From the NCBI GenBank assembly GCA_934597175.1, contig CAKTQR010000004.1, positions 1 through 64,000 of the forward strand: a stretch of DNA of 64,000 bases, read 5' to 3'. Position 1 is the first letter of the stretch. Each line of letters begins with the position of its first letter. The notes below the pieces were generated by a model. The model saw only the letters and a list, made by a program, of their open reading frames with translations. It was not told where the DNA came from and made no database searches. Below, one piece after another: positions 26,268 to 35,034 of this stretch. The position numbers and the translations under genes are program-made. The stretch is from an uncultured Oscillospiraceae bacterium. Its GTDB lineage: Bacteria; Bacillota; Clostridia; Oscillospirales; Oscillospiraceae.

Positions 26268-27509
26268 TTAAGAGCCGGGCTTAAATTTATATCCGCACTT
26301 CTGACATACATTCATCGGATTGCCGCTTCCGATGAAGCCCCACACAAGAGAATAGCCTCGATTGGTGGTTGCAATAGAAGTCGAGCCGCACTTAGGGCAG
26401 CGAACGGGTTCGCTGGCTTTACGGCGTTTTTCGGCCTCTCTGGCTGCCGCCGCTGCCGCTTGCCTCTTTCTCGTTTCCTCTGCCTGTACTTTTCGCTTTT
26501 CCACCAAAGCACTATACGCCGCAAAATCACGGCTGGCCAATTCAATGTCTTTCTTCTTGCAGTCATAGGTCGACTTGCTGCCAATGCCGCATAACATAAT
26601 CACAATGCCAATGACTGCCACAAGCAGAGATGTGAACACCCCAAAGCCAAAAAGCAGCACCCCCAAGGACATAAGTACAATTGCTTCAATTTTGTTGTTC
26701 TTAAGTTCTTTTTCAGTTGGTATTGACACTTCGCCTTTTTCATACGCCTTCAAGTCAAAGCTTTGAACAGGGTCATCCCACGCTTTATCACGGACACATT
26801 CCAAAACCGTGTCCAGCCGCATTTTTCTTCCAGACCGGTCAGCCAAATCTTTTTTACACAGTTCCGATGCCAAGATGCCGTTTGCCGTATCGTTTCTGCA
26901 TTTTAAAAGCCGGTATATCGGGTATGACAGAAATATTTCGTGCCCCTCATAACCATTTGGCTCGTGTATAAGATTAGAAAACTCCTTTGCCAAATAAGAC
27001 TTTATTTCGTCAGAAGTTGCCTCAAACGGAAGCAGCGACCATAGCTCTTTGACCTCATATATCGACTCAGCCCTAATAAAATGCTTTGTTATATTCATCA
27101 GGAGCCGTGCAAGTCGGTTTACCATTTCGTCACCATCGATTTCTGTCAGGTTTTCTCTTATGGTGCCGTACTGCGCATTATACTGTCTATTAAAAGCTGA
27201 TAAGTCGGCAATTTGGCTGTCAGTTTCCGTCCCCAGCACAACTTTTTCAAAGCCGCTCTCAACATCCGAAATAGCCTCTTCGAGACTGTCCAAATCAATA
27301 GGGCGGTCACTTTTTCCCGTTTCCGACTTGTCGATACTCACATGCCCGACTGTTAACTGCCTCCCGCTAAGCCTCACATATGCGCTGGCCTGCTCAAGAT
27401 CTAAAGTGCGCAAGTAATTTAATTCGCTCTCGCTTGGTGGCAGCGCTGAATGTATGGTTACTGGCAACTGCCCGCTGGGGCTTTTTACATATGTTTTTGT
27501 TTGTTCCAT
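26268..27509 (-). CDS. Zinc-ribbon membrane protein of unknown function
   Basis: 413 residues. The N-terminal about 275 residues are soluble with no recognised motif; two hydrophobic helices lie at about 280-315; a charged coiled coil with an Ala/Arg run follows (about 330-365); and the C-terminus is a zinc ribbon with CPKCGSTSI and [10 protein letters not shown] perfect sigma-A promoter with palindromes in its spacer lies upstream, next to a divergent small Cro/CI-type regulator. I would class it as an accessory gene; function unknown. Confidence 0.8.
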   Translation of the reverse strand: MEQTKTYVKSPSGQLPVTIHSALPPSESELNYLRTLDLEQASAYVRLSGRQLTVGHVSIDKSETGKSDRPIDLDSLEEAISDVESGFEKVVLGTETDSQIADLSAFNRQYNAQYGTIRENLTEIDGDEMVNRLARLLMNITKHFIRAESIYEVKELWSLLPFEATSDEIKSYLAKEFSNLIHEPNGYEGHEIFLSYPIYRLLKCRNDTANGILASELCKKDLADRSGRKMRLDTVLECVRDKAWDDPVQSFDLKAYEKGEVSIPTEKELKNNKIEAIVLMSLGVLLFGFGVFTSLLVAVIGIVIMLCGIGSKSTYDCKKKDIELASRDFAAYSALVEKRKVQAEETRKRQAAAAAAREAEKRRKASEPVRCPKCGSTSIATTNRGYSLVWGFIGSGNPMNVCQKCGYKFKPGS

Positions 27510-27542
27510 CGACCGGCTCCTTTCATATCCCCATTTGCTTAC

Positions 27543-27571
27543 ATTATAGTCTATTTAACGACTATAGTCAA
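27543..27571 (-). promoter_or_regulatory. Promoter with overlapping operator between the zinc-ribbon gene and the Cro/CI regulator
   Basis: Minus-strand TTGACT (27566-27571), 17-bp spacer and TATAAT (27543-27548). The spacer contains TATAGTC-N8-GACTATA (27545-27566) and the perfect 10-bp palindrome GACTATAGTC (27560-27569), so a dimeric repressor bound here would block polymerase. The adjacent HTH protein is the natural candidate. Confidence 0.75.
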
Positions 27572-27621
27572 TATCAAGGTCACATCCTAAGATGGATTTG
27601 ATATCTATTGGAGGAATGTGC

Positions 27622-27840
27622 ATGATACGCTATACCGCCTTTTGGGAGACACTGAAAAAGTCGGGGGAATCGACATATACGCTGATAAAAAACCACCATA
27701 TTTCAAGCTCGACTATCGACAAGCTGCGCAAAAACAGGCCGCTGAACACGACGACGATAAACGACCTGTGCCGCATACTCAATTGCCGTGTGGAGGATAT
27801 AATGGAGTATGTTCCGTCGGCAGACGACCAAATTCTATAA
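27622..27840 (+). CDS. Small Cro/CI-type (XRE) transcriptional regulator
   Basis: 72 residues, almost entirely one helix-turn-helix domain: YTLIKNHHISSSTIDKLRKN then LNTTTINDLCRILNCRVEDI, typical of DUF739/YozG-like mini-regulators. Two ATGs are possible; GGAGG is 7 nt before that at 27622 and only 1 nt before 27616, so the later one is chosen. It diverges from the zinc-ribbon gene across a palindromic operator. Confidence 0.9.
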   Translation: MIRYTAFWETLKKSGESTYTLIKNHHISSSTIDKLRKNRPLNTTTINDLCRILNCRVEDIMEYVPSADDQIL

Positions 27841-27843
27841 CGC

Positions 27844-27876
27844 AAAAACAGGCTTCCCGTTTGGGAACCCTGTTTT
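27844..27876 (+). terminator. Bidirectional terminator
   Basis: AAAACAGG-CTTCCC / GGGAA-CCCTGTTTT imperfect stem, between convergent genes. Confidence 0.85.
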
Positions 27877-27881
27877 GTGTC

Positions 27882-28328
27882 TTATTGTTTCTGCTGGGCG
27901 AGGTCTTTAGTCTCGATGGTGAACGGGAGCAGGTAGTCCCGCACGAGCTCGGGCCACATCAGAAAGTAGCTGCCGAAGGGGTTTATGACCGCATGGCAGT
28001 TGTTCTCAAGCAGCATGCGCAGGTAGCTTTCCGGCTCAAGGCACACGGCTTTGCCCTTGTCGGCGAGTGCGCCGAAGTCGTCCGGCCCTGTGAAAATGGG
28101 GATGAACACCTGACCGCCGGTCGACAGCGTCACGAAGCGCAGCGTGCCGGTCTTGGGGTCGCTGTCCTTTTCGACGACGAAGTACAGCGAAGTCCGTGCC
28201 AGCTGCTCGATGATGAGCGACAGCGTCGCCTTGTCCTGCTGGTTTGAGTCGTTGTAGGTTTTTATGAGCTTTTTAATGCTGCTGCGTGAAAGCTGCGAAG
28301 TCTGCTCGGGAGTAAGTCCGTTTGCCAT
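27882..28328 (-). CDS. SseB-family protein
   Basis: 148 residues. The segment from about residue 45 on (TSLYFVVEKD... VFIPIFTGPDDFGAL... ESYLRMLLENNCHAVINPFG) matches the SseB N-terminal domain found in many Firmicutes as a stand-alone protein of unknown role. The ATG at 28328 follows GAGGG; an upstream in-frame ATG lacks one. Single gene. Confidence 0.85.
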   Translation of the reverse strand: MANGLTPEQTSQLSRSSIKKLIKTYNDSNQQDKATLSLIIEQLARTSLYFVVEKDSDPKTGTLRFVTLSTGGQVFIPIFTGPDDFGALADKGKAVCLEPESYLRMLLENNCHAVINPFGSYFLMWPELVRDYLLPFTIETKDLAQQKQ

Positions 28329-28409
28329 ATTATCGCCCTCGTGTTCCAAAATTTGATGCGTCAATTATAGCACAAGATAAGCCGGTTGTCTATTGTCAAC
28401 ACCGCATTT

Positions 28410-28800
28410 GACAAATATTAACTTTTCTTTGTTTCGCCAAAGAAAAGTCTTTTCAATAGCGAACGACCACTTTCGCTGGTCGTAATTGCGGTAGCCCGAA
28501 TCGTAACAAAAGCGAACTATCGGTGCGTCCATTCGTCCATCAAGATAACGCAAGCTTTCTAAGACCGCCCTTTGGAATCCCGGTACGGTGTATCGGTGCA
28601 CCGGTCGTTTTGACTGCGGAGGTTTAACATAGTGCGAAAAGCTTTCGGTGCGTCCTTTCAACGGACTGCGTCAGTCAGGCGGGTGCGAAAAGCCTGCAGT
28701 GTACCGATAGGCTGATGGACAGCCTAAACTTTAGAGCGCAGTTGCCGGTCGGGCTGGGGCAGTAACGATTAGCAGAAGGTTATAAGCGTATTGAAACTTA
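28410..28800 (+). repeat. Repeat family 2, long copy F
   Basis: About 390 bp of non-coding sequence filling the gap between the SseB promoter region and the degV terminator. It contains AACTTTTCTTTG...CAAAGAAAAGT (28420-28450), the block CCGCCCTTTGGAATCCCGGT...GGAGGTTTAA (28565-28627) and the core AGTGTACCGATAGGCTGATG...CCGGTCGGGCT (28699-28755). The same three blocks recur, inverted, at 35054-35254. Confidence 0.82.
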
Positions 28801-28802
28801 AC

Positions 28803-28838
28803 AAAACTCCGGCGATGCAAACGCATTGCCGGAGTTTT
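28803..28838 (-). terminator. Terminator of the degV gene
   Basis: Long stem AAAACTCCGGCGATGC / GCAT-GCCGGAGTTTT with AAAC loop; U-rich exit on the minus strand. Confidence 0.88.
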
Positions 28839-28853
28839 TCTGTGTGTGGGTGA

Positions 28854-29735
28854 TTATCTGTCTGAACGGAAGCCGGGCTTGCCAACGAAGAACAGGGCGA
28901 GGGTGTCCGGACCGACATGTGCGCCGGTCACGGGCTCGTAGCACTCGATGATTATCTGCTTGGGCGGGGCGATCTCACGCAGGCGGGCGGCCAGATGCTC
29001 GGCATCCTCGACGCAGTCGGCGTGGGCGATGCCGACGATGTTCTCACCGGCGTTCTCGACATACTTCTCGTACACCTTGGCGAGCCCCTCGATGGCTCTG
29101 CGTCTGCCGCGCTCCTTTTTGATGCAGACTATCTTGCCCTGCTCGTCGCCGATGAGCAGCGGCTTTATCTGCAAAACCGAGCCTGCCAGCGCCACGGCGT
29201 TTGACAGCCTGCCGGTGCGGCGCAGATGCATGAGGTCGTCGACCATGAATATCTGGCAGATCTTGTAGCTCAGCTCATTGAGCTTACGCTCTGCCTCGTC
29301 GATGTCCATGCCCGCATTGACATACTCGACCGCCTTGAGCACGACGATGCCCTCGGCGAGCGAGGCGCTGAGCGTGTCGACGGCACGCAGATCACGCTCG
29401 GGGTACTTTGCCTTGAGCTGCTCGATGGCCATGGTCGCCGAAGCGAACGAGCCGCTGATGCCCGAGGACATGCCGACATACAAAATGTCGTCGCCTGCCT
29501 GCAAAACGGGCTCCATGTACTCCTCGAATCGATAGGGGTTTACCTGCGAAGTGTTGACGCTTGCGTGCTTTCTTATCGCACCGTAGTAGCCTGCACCGTC
29601 GAACTTGCGGGTGTCGGTGCACATGAGCTCCTCGCCGTTGAGGATATACGACAGCGGTACGACGGTGATGCCGAGCGCCTCGGTCGTATCGGTGGACAGG
29701 TTTGCGGATGTATCGGTGAAAATGCGGTAACTCAT
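28854..29735 (-). CDS. DegV family fatty-acid-binding protein
   Basis: 293 residues, DegV/FakB fold: starts MSYRIFTDTSANLSTD, has the SSGISGSFASA fatty-acid binding loop (about 88-98) and a C-terminal domain ending GAHVGPDTLALFFVGKPGF. Family members hold a fatty acid for the FakA kinase. Starts with AGGGGA upstream. Single gene. Confidence 0.93.
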   Translation of the reverse strand: MSYRIFTDTSANLSTDTTEALGITVVPLSYILNGEELMCTDTRKFDGAGYYGAIRKHASVNTSQVNPYRFEEYMEPVLQAGDDILYVGMSSGISGSFASATMAIEQLKAKYPERDLRAVDTLSASLAEGIVVLKAVEYVNAGMDIDEAERKLNELSYKICQIFMVDDLMHLRRTGRLSNAVALAGSVLQIKPLLIGDEQGKIVCIKKERGRRRAIEGLAKVYEKYVENAGENIVGIAHADCVEDAEHLAARLREIAPPKQIIIECYEPVTGAHVGPDTLALFFVGKPGFRSDR

Positions 29736-29883
29736 AATAATTCCCCTTTGCGGTGCATCAATCTAATCTGCCAGATTAGATTATCACGGCGTTAAGATTA
29801 TGTCAAGTCTAAAAAGATAAAGTTGTCATTGACTGCCGAATTATTTGTGTGCTAAAATTGCAAGCGAAATAGGAGTGGTTTTG

Positions 29884-30489
29884 ATGACATTGGACAAGGC
29901 TCTCGTGGCTGCAAAGCTGCGCAGATGGGAGAAGTATCTGAATAACTACCGGCTGCCGATGTGGGAGGACATCCCGGACATCGGGCTTTACATGGAGCAG
30001 ATAGTGACGCTGCTCAAGGGCTATCTGGACTATCTGCCGCCGGAGCTCAAGGAGGAGCAGTTTATCTCGGCTGCGACGGTGAACAACTATGTCCGCAAGA
30101 GGATAATGCCCGAGCCGATAAAAAAACGCTACTACCGCACGCACATTGCGTACCTTATCATGATCTGCTCACTCAAGCACTGTCTTAGTATTCCAACTTT
30201 GCAGACGATGATACCCATGGGGCTCAGTGAGGACGAGCTGCGTGAGATTTACAACTCCTACGCCAAGCAGCACAGCCGTGCGGCGGTATATTTCACAAAT
30301 CAGGTGCGCCTTGCGGCAGCCGATATTCTCGACCACGAGGAGACGACCGACCTTTCGACCGAGAACGCCGAGGATCTCATCACGGCGGCGGCGGTGATAA
30401 GCGGCTTTTCGAGGCTTTTTGCGGAGAAGATGCTGCTGCTTGACGGCAAGACCGTCGAGACCGGCGGCGACATTTCGCTGGATAGATAA
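29884..30489 (+). CDS. DUF1836 domain protein
   Basis: 201 residues. N-terminal MerR-like helix-turn-helix region typical of DUF1836 (LNNYRLPMWEDIPDIGLYMEQ, then ISAATVNNYVRKRIMPEPI). Likely DNA-binding, role unknown. ATG at 29884 has GGAG upstream. Own terminator follows. Confidence 0.9.
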   Translation: MTLDKALVAAKLRRWEKYLNNYRLPMWEDIPDIGLYMEQIVTLLKGYLDYLPPELKEEQFISAATVNNYVRKRIMPEPIKKRYYRTHIAYLIMICSLKHCLSIPTLQTMIPMGLSEDELREIYNSYAKQHSRAAVYFTNQVRLAAADILDHEETTDLSTENAEDLITAAAVISGFSRLFAEKMLLLDGKTVETGGDISLDR

Positions 30490-30499
30490 ACTACAATGT

Positions 30500-30532
30500 A
30501 AAAAGCGCTGTTTTGATGAAACAGTGCTTTTT
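30500..30532 (+). terminator. Terminator after the DUF1836 gene
   Basis: AAAAGCGCTGTTT / AAACAGTGCTTTT stem, TGATG loop, U run on the plus strand. Confidence 0.9.
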
Positions 30533-30612
30533 CGGCACATTGCCCATTGGAAAACACAAGCCGGCTTGGTATGATACAATCAGTTAAAATTTTAGAAATG
30601 ATAGGAGAGACA

Positions 30613-33600
30613 ATGAGAAAGAAAATTTTGAGCATATTTCTTGCAGCCTGCCTGATATTCAGTCTGCTGCCCGTCTCGGCAATGGCGGATGCGGCGGAAA
30701 GCGGCAGCTGCGGAGATAACCTCACATGGACGCTTGAAAACGGCGTTCTGACTATCTCCGGCACGGGCAAGATGTGGGGGTTTAGTTACATCTCAAAGTC
30801 GGATGGAAGCGGCCCGCAAACCAGAGCGCCTTGGTGCGAATATTACGAAGCGATTGAGCGTGTTGTCATCGAAAACGGCGTAACGAGCATCGGGTACTAT
30901 GCATTCTCAGGCTGCACCAGCCTTGCTAGTATCGTTATCCCTGACAGCGTTGAGCTCATCGGCAACTACGCATTTTCTGGATGCAGCAGCCTTGAGACGG
31001 TAACGCTGGGTAATGGGCTTAAGACTATTGGAGGAAATGCGTTTAAAGACTGTACCGGTCTTAAGAGCATCGTTATCCCCGATAGCGTTGAGTTCATCTA
31101 CGGCTCATTTTCTGGATGCAGCGGTCTTGAGACGGTAACGCTGGGTAACGGACTTAAGACCATCGGAGCAAGTGCGTTTGAATATTGCACCGGCCTCACG
31201 AGCATTGTTATCCCTGACAGCGTGAAGAGCATCGGCAAAGAAGCATTTAAATACTGTGACAAGCTTGAGACGCTGACGCTGGGAAAGGGCGTAAAGACCC
31301 TCGGAAGCATGGCTTTCGCTGGATGCGTAAAAGTCACGGATGTATATTACACCGGCGATATAAGCTCGTGGCTCGGAATAGAGTTCGGATTTGACTCAAA
31401 ACCCAGCAATACCGCCAGCCGTGTTGTTAATGATGTCAACCTTTACTTCGGCGGTCAGCTTGTAACATCGGTCGTTATTCCGGACGGCGTAACGAGCATT
31501 GGAAACTATGCGTTCGCAGGCTGTGGCAGAATTGAGAGCGTGACCATACCCGACAGCGTAACAAGCATCGGAAAAGAAGCGTTCAGTTATTGCGAAGGGC
31601 TTAAAACTATCGATATTCCCAACAGCGTGACAAGCATCGGTGAAGATGCGTTTGAGTGCTGCACCGGTCTTAAAAGCGCAAAGCTTTCGGACAACTTAAA
31701 TAGCATCAGCGATTGGATGTTCATAGGCTGTAGAAACCTCAAGAGCGTAAACATACCCGACGGTGTAACAAGCATCGGCAAAGAAGCGTTCGACGGTTGC
31801 AAGAGGCTCACGAGCATCGATATCCCCAACGGCGTGACCAGCATCGGCGACGAAGCGTTTAGATATTGCAGCAGCCTGGCGAGTATTGTTATCCCTGACA
31901 GCGTGAAGAGCATCGGAAACGAAGCATTTGAATACTGTGACAAGCTTGAGACGCTGACGCTGGGCAAGGGAATAACAGCTATCGGAAGAGCGGCATTTCC
32001 CAACAGCATTTCGAAAATGTATTACACCGGCGATATAAACTCATGGCTCGGCATAAAATTTGCAATCAATGCGAAACCTAGCAATTGCGACTTATATTTT
32101 GACGGGCAGCTTGTGACCTCCATCGTCATTCCTGACGGTGTAAAGAGCATCGGAGACTATGCATTTAGCGACTGCGACAGCATTGTAAGTGTGACCATTT
32201 CCAGTAGCGTGACAAGCATCGGATACTATGCATTCAGTTACTGCGATAGCATTGTAAGCGTTACCATCCCCGGCAGCGTAACCAACATCGGAAGCGGCGC
32301 ATTCAAAGGCTGTAGTAAACTCACAAATATTGTCATCCCCAACAGCGTGACGAATATCGGTGAGAATGCACTCGGCTACATTAAGGACATTGCGTTCGGT
32401 GGTACGGCGGACGAATGGGACGATATCGGCTATACCTTTGATTCGGGAGCACAGTCGGTGAATGTGCACTACAACTGCACCACACTTGACGGACACTATG
32501 TCCAAACCGAAAAAGTGGAGCCGACCTGCACGGTGGACGGTTATATCAAATATCGCTGCGCCTGCGGATACGAGTACACGGAAACACTCACACTGGAGCA
32601 CAACTATGTCCTCGTGAGAACGGAGGCACCCACCTGCACCGCACACGGCTATGACATTTATAAGTGCACCTACTGCGGCAACGAAAAGAAAGAGTATCAC
32701 GATGATGTGATAAAAGGCCACAATTATATCGACACCGTCATACAGCCGACCTGCACCTCTGACGGCTACACGCTGCACAAGTGCAGCAATTGTGGCGACA
32801 GCTACACCGATACTTATCAGTACGCCCTCGGCCACAGCTACGGCAATTGGACGGTAACGACTGCACCCACCTGCACCGCAAGGGGTGTGGAGACCAGAAC
32901 CTGCACTCGCTGCAATGCGGCGCAGACTAGAGATGTAAGCACCATTGGCCACAATTATATCGACACTGTTGTACAGCCGACCTGCACCTCCGGCGGCTAT
33001 ACAGTGCGCAAGTGCAGCAATTGCGGCAACAGCTCTACCTACAACTACACCGCCGCACTCGGTCACAGCTACGCAAACGGCAAGTGCACACGCTGCGGTG
33101 CGGCAGACCCCAATTATACGCCTGCACCCGCCGCTCCCGAGCTTAAGATAACCACCTCGGCGGGCAAGCCAAAGATCAGCTGGAGTGCGGTCGACGGGGC
33201 GACGAAGTATTGGATATATCGCAGCACCGACGGGAAGAATTTCAAGGTCTATGACACCGTCACGAGTACAAGCTACACCAACACCGGTGCGGTCATCGGA
33301 ACGACTTACTACTACAAGGTCAAGGCGGTCAAGGTCGTTGACGGCAAGAATGTTTCCTCCGCCGACAGCGCCGTCAAGAGCGTCAGGTGCAATCCCGCAG
33401 CGCCGACGGTGAGCATCAGCAGGGTAAACGGCAAGGCAAAGCTCAGCTGGAAAGCGGTTTCCGGCGCAACGAAGTATTGGGTGTATCGCTCGACCGATGG
33501 GAAGAACTTCTCGGTCTACACCACCGTCACCGGCACGAGCTACACCAATTCCGGCGCAGCGTCGGGCACGAAGTATTACTACAAAGTCAAGGCGGTTGCG

Positions 33601-33930
33601 TCCGTGAACGGCGTGAATGTCGCCTCGGCGTTCAGCAGCGCAAAGAACATCATCACGACGCTTGCAAAGCCGACAGTCAAGATAACGACCTCGAATGGTA
33701 AACCGAAGATCACATGGAGTGCTGTCAAGGGTGCGGATAAGTATTATGTGTATCGCTCCACCGACGGCAAAAACTTCAGCTACTACGACACCACCAAGAG
33801 CACATCCTACACCAACACCGGCGCAAAGAAAAACACCAAATATTATTACAAAGTGCGTGCGGTCTGCGCATCGAACAGCTACGCAAACTCCGCCCAGAGC
33901 ACGGCGGTCAGCGTAAAAGCAACGAAATAA
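30613..33930 (+). CDS. Large secreted BspA-like leucine-rich-repeat protein with Cys-rich and Fn3-like repeats
   Basis: 1105 residues, signal peptide about 1-24 (KKILSIFLAACLIFSLLPVSAMA). Residues about 60-610 are LRR_5/BspA-type repeats of about 23 residues (pattern IPDSVTSIGxxAFxxCxxL). Residues about 640-830 are four to five about 45-residue repeats with CTxxGYxxxKCxxCG spacing, as in many clostridial surface proteins. Residues about 840-1105 are three Fn3-like repeats (ISWSAVDGATKYWIYRSTDG type). There is no LPxTG anchor or SLH domain, so it is released or held by another contact. ATG at 30613 follows AGGAGAG. Confidence 0.9.
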   Translation: MRKKILSIFLAACLIFSLLPVSAMADAAESGSCGDNLTWTLENGVLTISGTGKMWGFSYISKSDGSGPQTRAPWCEYYEAIERVVIENGVTSIGYYAFSGCTSLASIVIPDSVELIGNYAFSGCSSLETVTLGNGLKTIGGNAFKDCTGLKSIVIPDSVEFIYGSFSGCSGLETVTLGNGLKTIGASAFEYCTGLTSIVIPDSVKSIGKEAFKYCDKLETLTLGKGVKTLGSMAFAGCVKVTDVYYTGDISSWLGIEFGFDSKPSNTASRVVNDVNLYFGGQLVTSVVIPDGVTSIGNYAFAGCGRIESVTIPDSVTSIGKEAFSYCEGLKTIDIPNSVTSIGEDAFECCTGLKSAKLSDNLNSISDWMFIGCRNLKSVNIPDGVTSIGKEAFDGCKRLTSIDIPNGVTSIGDEAFRYCSSLASIVIPDSVKSIGNEAFEYCDKLETLTLGKGITAIGRAAFPNSISKMYYTGDINSWLGIKFAINAKPSNCDLYFDGQLVTSIVIPDGVKSIGDYAFSDCDSIVSVTISSSVTSIGYYAFSYCDSIVSVTIPGSVTNIGSGAFKGCSKLTNIVIPNSVTNIGENALGYIKDIAFGGTADEWDDIGYTFDSGAQSVNVHYNCTTLDGHYVQTEKVEPTCTVDGYIKYRCACGYEYTETLTLEHNYVLVRTEAPTCTAHGYDIYKCTYCGNEKKEYHDDVIKGHNYIDTVIQPTCTSDGYTLHKCSNCGDSYTDTYQYALGHSYGNWTVTTAPTCTARGVETRTCTRCNAAQTRDVSTIGHNYIDTVVQPTCTSGGYTVRKCSNCGNSSTYNYTAALGHSYANGKCTRCGAADPNYTPAPAAPELKITTSAGKPKISWSAVDGATKYWIYRSTDGKNFKVYDTVTSTSYTNTGAVIGTTYYYKVKAVKVVDGKNVSSADSAVKSVRCNPAAPTVSISRVNGKAKLSWKAVSGATKYWVYRSTDGKNFSVYTTVTGTSYTNSGAASGTKYYYKVKAVASVNGVNVASAFSSAKNIITTLAKPTVKITTSNGKPKITWSAVKGADKYYVYRSTDGKNFSYYDTTKSTSYTNTGAKKNTKYYYKVRAVCASNSYANSAQSTAVSVKATK

Positions 33931-33936
33931 ACCGCA

Positions 33937-33960
33937 AGCCCCCGTGGAGACACGGGGGCT
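33937..33960 (+). terminator. GC-rich hairpin after the surface protein gene
   Basis: AGCCCCCGTG / CACGGGGGCT stem without a clear U run; probably an mRNA 3' stabiliser before the stronger terminator at 33971. Confidence 0.6.
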
Positions 33961-33970
33961 GTTCAGACGG

Positions 33971-34008
33971 AAAAAACTCGGGTATTCGATGTGAATACCC
34001 GAGTTTTC
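33971..34008 (+). terminator. Strong bidirectional terminator
   Basis: 17-bp stem AAAAAACTCGGGTATTC / GAATACCCGAGTTTTCC. On the plus strand it ends the surface protein mRNA; on the minus strand it has a six-U exit and would end any transcript coming from the 34.5 kb promoter. Confidence 0.9.
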
Positions 34009-34139
34009 CTTTGCGCAAAGTTTTGTGTTTATTGGGGGATATTTTGAGGAGTTCCGCACTGCCTGAGCAGGCGGTTATGGCATTTGTCTGTTGTGTGAAA
34101 TTAAACTGTACGCAAATGATGTTAGTTGCAAGCGTTGGA

Positions 34140-34490
34140 GATCAAAAAGGGGAAGGTAAAGGTTGTTAGTTAGTTGATTTTTTGATCCTCAGGGGGCGCC
34201 GAGCCGGAGCGTACAAGCATCTGAAAGAGTACGGCTGCCGCCGAAGCCCCCTGAGTTTCATTTTCTCAGACCCTTGTCATTGAGAGAGGTGTCATGGTCT
34301 GAGCTTCGGCCTGCCGGTCGGTCATGTCAGTCCGAAGAGGTGTATGGGGGGATCATAGAAAGGAAGTACACTAAGTATAAGTTAAGACATCCGAAGCTTG
34401 GCTTGATGTAAAGGATCTGAGGTAGCAAATCATTTCGCTCAATATGTAGGAGTCTCGGACATCAGTTTGAGTTACCCTTAGCTAACTTAT
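34140..34490 (-). ncRNA. Candidate metal-regulated structured RNA
   Basis: A consensus promoter at 34497-34525 points into 480 bp without a convincing gene. On the minus strand the region has successive hairpins: CTTCGG...CCGAAG, CTCAGACC...GGTCTGAG, and a large stem CTCAGGGGGC...GCCCCCTGAG with an inner AGCCGTAC...GTACG stem. Small ORFs exist but lack ribosome sites. The promoter spacer and start site carry DtxR-type boxes, suggesting repression by the divergent DtxR-family protein when metal (probably iron) is present. The 3' end is not defined: the first strong minus-strand terminator is at 33971-34008. Confidence 0.45.
34470..34488. promoter_or_regulatory. DtxR-type box 2 at the RNA start site
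   Basis: AGTTACCCTTAGCTAACTT, an imperfect palindrome 32 bp from box 1 (about three helical turns), lying at the predicted transcription start. Confidence 0.65.
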
Positions 34491-34496
34491 GACCTT

Positions 34497-34525
34497 ATTA
34501 TAGTTACCCTAGGCTAACTTGTCAA
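34497..34525 (-). promoter_or_regulatory. Promoter of the candidate RNA, spacer occupied by DtxR-type box 1
   Basis: TTGACA (34520-34525) and TATAAT (34497-34502) with a 17-bp spacer. The spacer plus flank, AGTTACCCTAGGCTAACTT (34502-34520), is an imperfect palindrome sharing TTAGCCTA with the DtxR/IdeR operator consensus. Confidence 0.72.
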
Positions 34526-34665
34526 TAGTTTTTTTGAAAAAAATCAAAAAAATTTATTGTGTACCAGTTGTTATGATAAAATTTAGCGAAGTTAGCCAAA
34601 AGCAACTTGACTTCCGTGGGCAAACTGATATAATAAGACCAAAGAGCAAATTAAGGAGAAACATC

Positions 34666-35025
34666 ATGCACGAATCCGGCGAAATGTACCTCGAAACTAT
34701 ATTGGTCCTGGGCAAGAAAAAGCCCACCGTTCGGGCGGTCGATGTCGCCGAGGATCTGGGCTATTCGAAGGCCTCGGTCAGCAGGGGGCTGTCCCGCCTC
34801 AAGACCGACGGGTGCATTCTTGTAGATGCCGACGGCTACATTGCGCTGACCGAAAAGGGCAGGCAGATCGCCGAGAAGATATACGAGCGGCATGTCGTCC
34901 TTTCAAGGACACTGATGTCCCTCGGCGTGGACGAGGAAACGGCGCTTTCCGACGCCTGCAAAATGGAGCACGACCTCAGCGACCGCTCGTTTGAAGCGAT
35001 AAAAAAACATTTCAGTCTCGATTAA
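34666..35025 (+). CDS. DtxR-family metal-dependent transcriptional regulator (iron-type ligands)
   Basis: 119 residues: N-terminal winged helix (about 5-65) and a short dimerisation/metal domain (66-119), without the C-terminal SH3-like domain. By alignment in my head to DtxR and MntR, metal positions read Met7 (DtxR Met10; MntR has Asp8), Glu10, His76, Cys98, Glu101 and His102 (DtxR Cys102, Glu105, His106). This set is the iron type, not the manganese type. AAGGAG precedes the ATG at 34666; a TTGACT-N16-TATAAT promoter lies just upstream. It diverges from the candidate RNA and probably represses it, perhaps also itself. Confidence 0.88.
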   Translation: MHESGEMYLETILVLGKKKPTVRAVDVAEDLGYSKASVSRGLSRLKTDGCILVDADGYIALTEKGRQIAEKIYERHVVLSRTLMSLGVDEETALSDACKMEHDLSDRSFEAIKKHFSLD

Positions 35026-35034
35026 CAACTTCTG

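Noticed and set aside
32092..34059. Long open frame (655 codons) on the minus strand opposite the surface protein gene
   Set aside because: Produced by repeat-rich coding sequence on the other strand; no ribosome site, low-complexity translation, no family. The plus-strand gene has signal peptide and domains.
34141..34254. Small minus-strand ORF (about 31 codons, start MKLRGLRRQPYSF) within the candidate RNA
   Set aside because: It lies in the large hairpin, has no ribosome site and is rich in Arg/Pro, as expected from a structured GC-rich RNA. Kept as RNA; conservation of the frame would change this.
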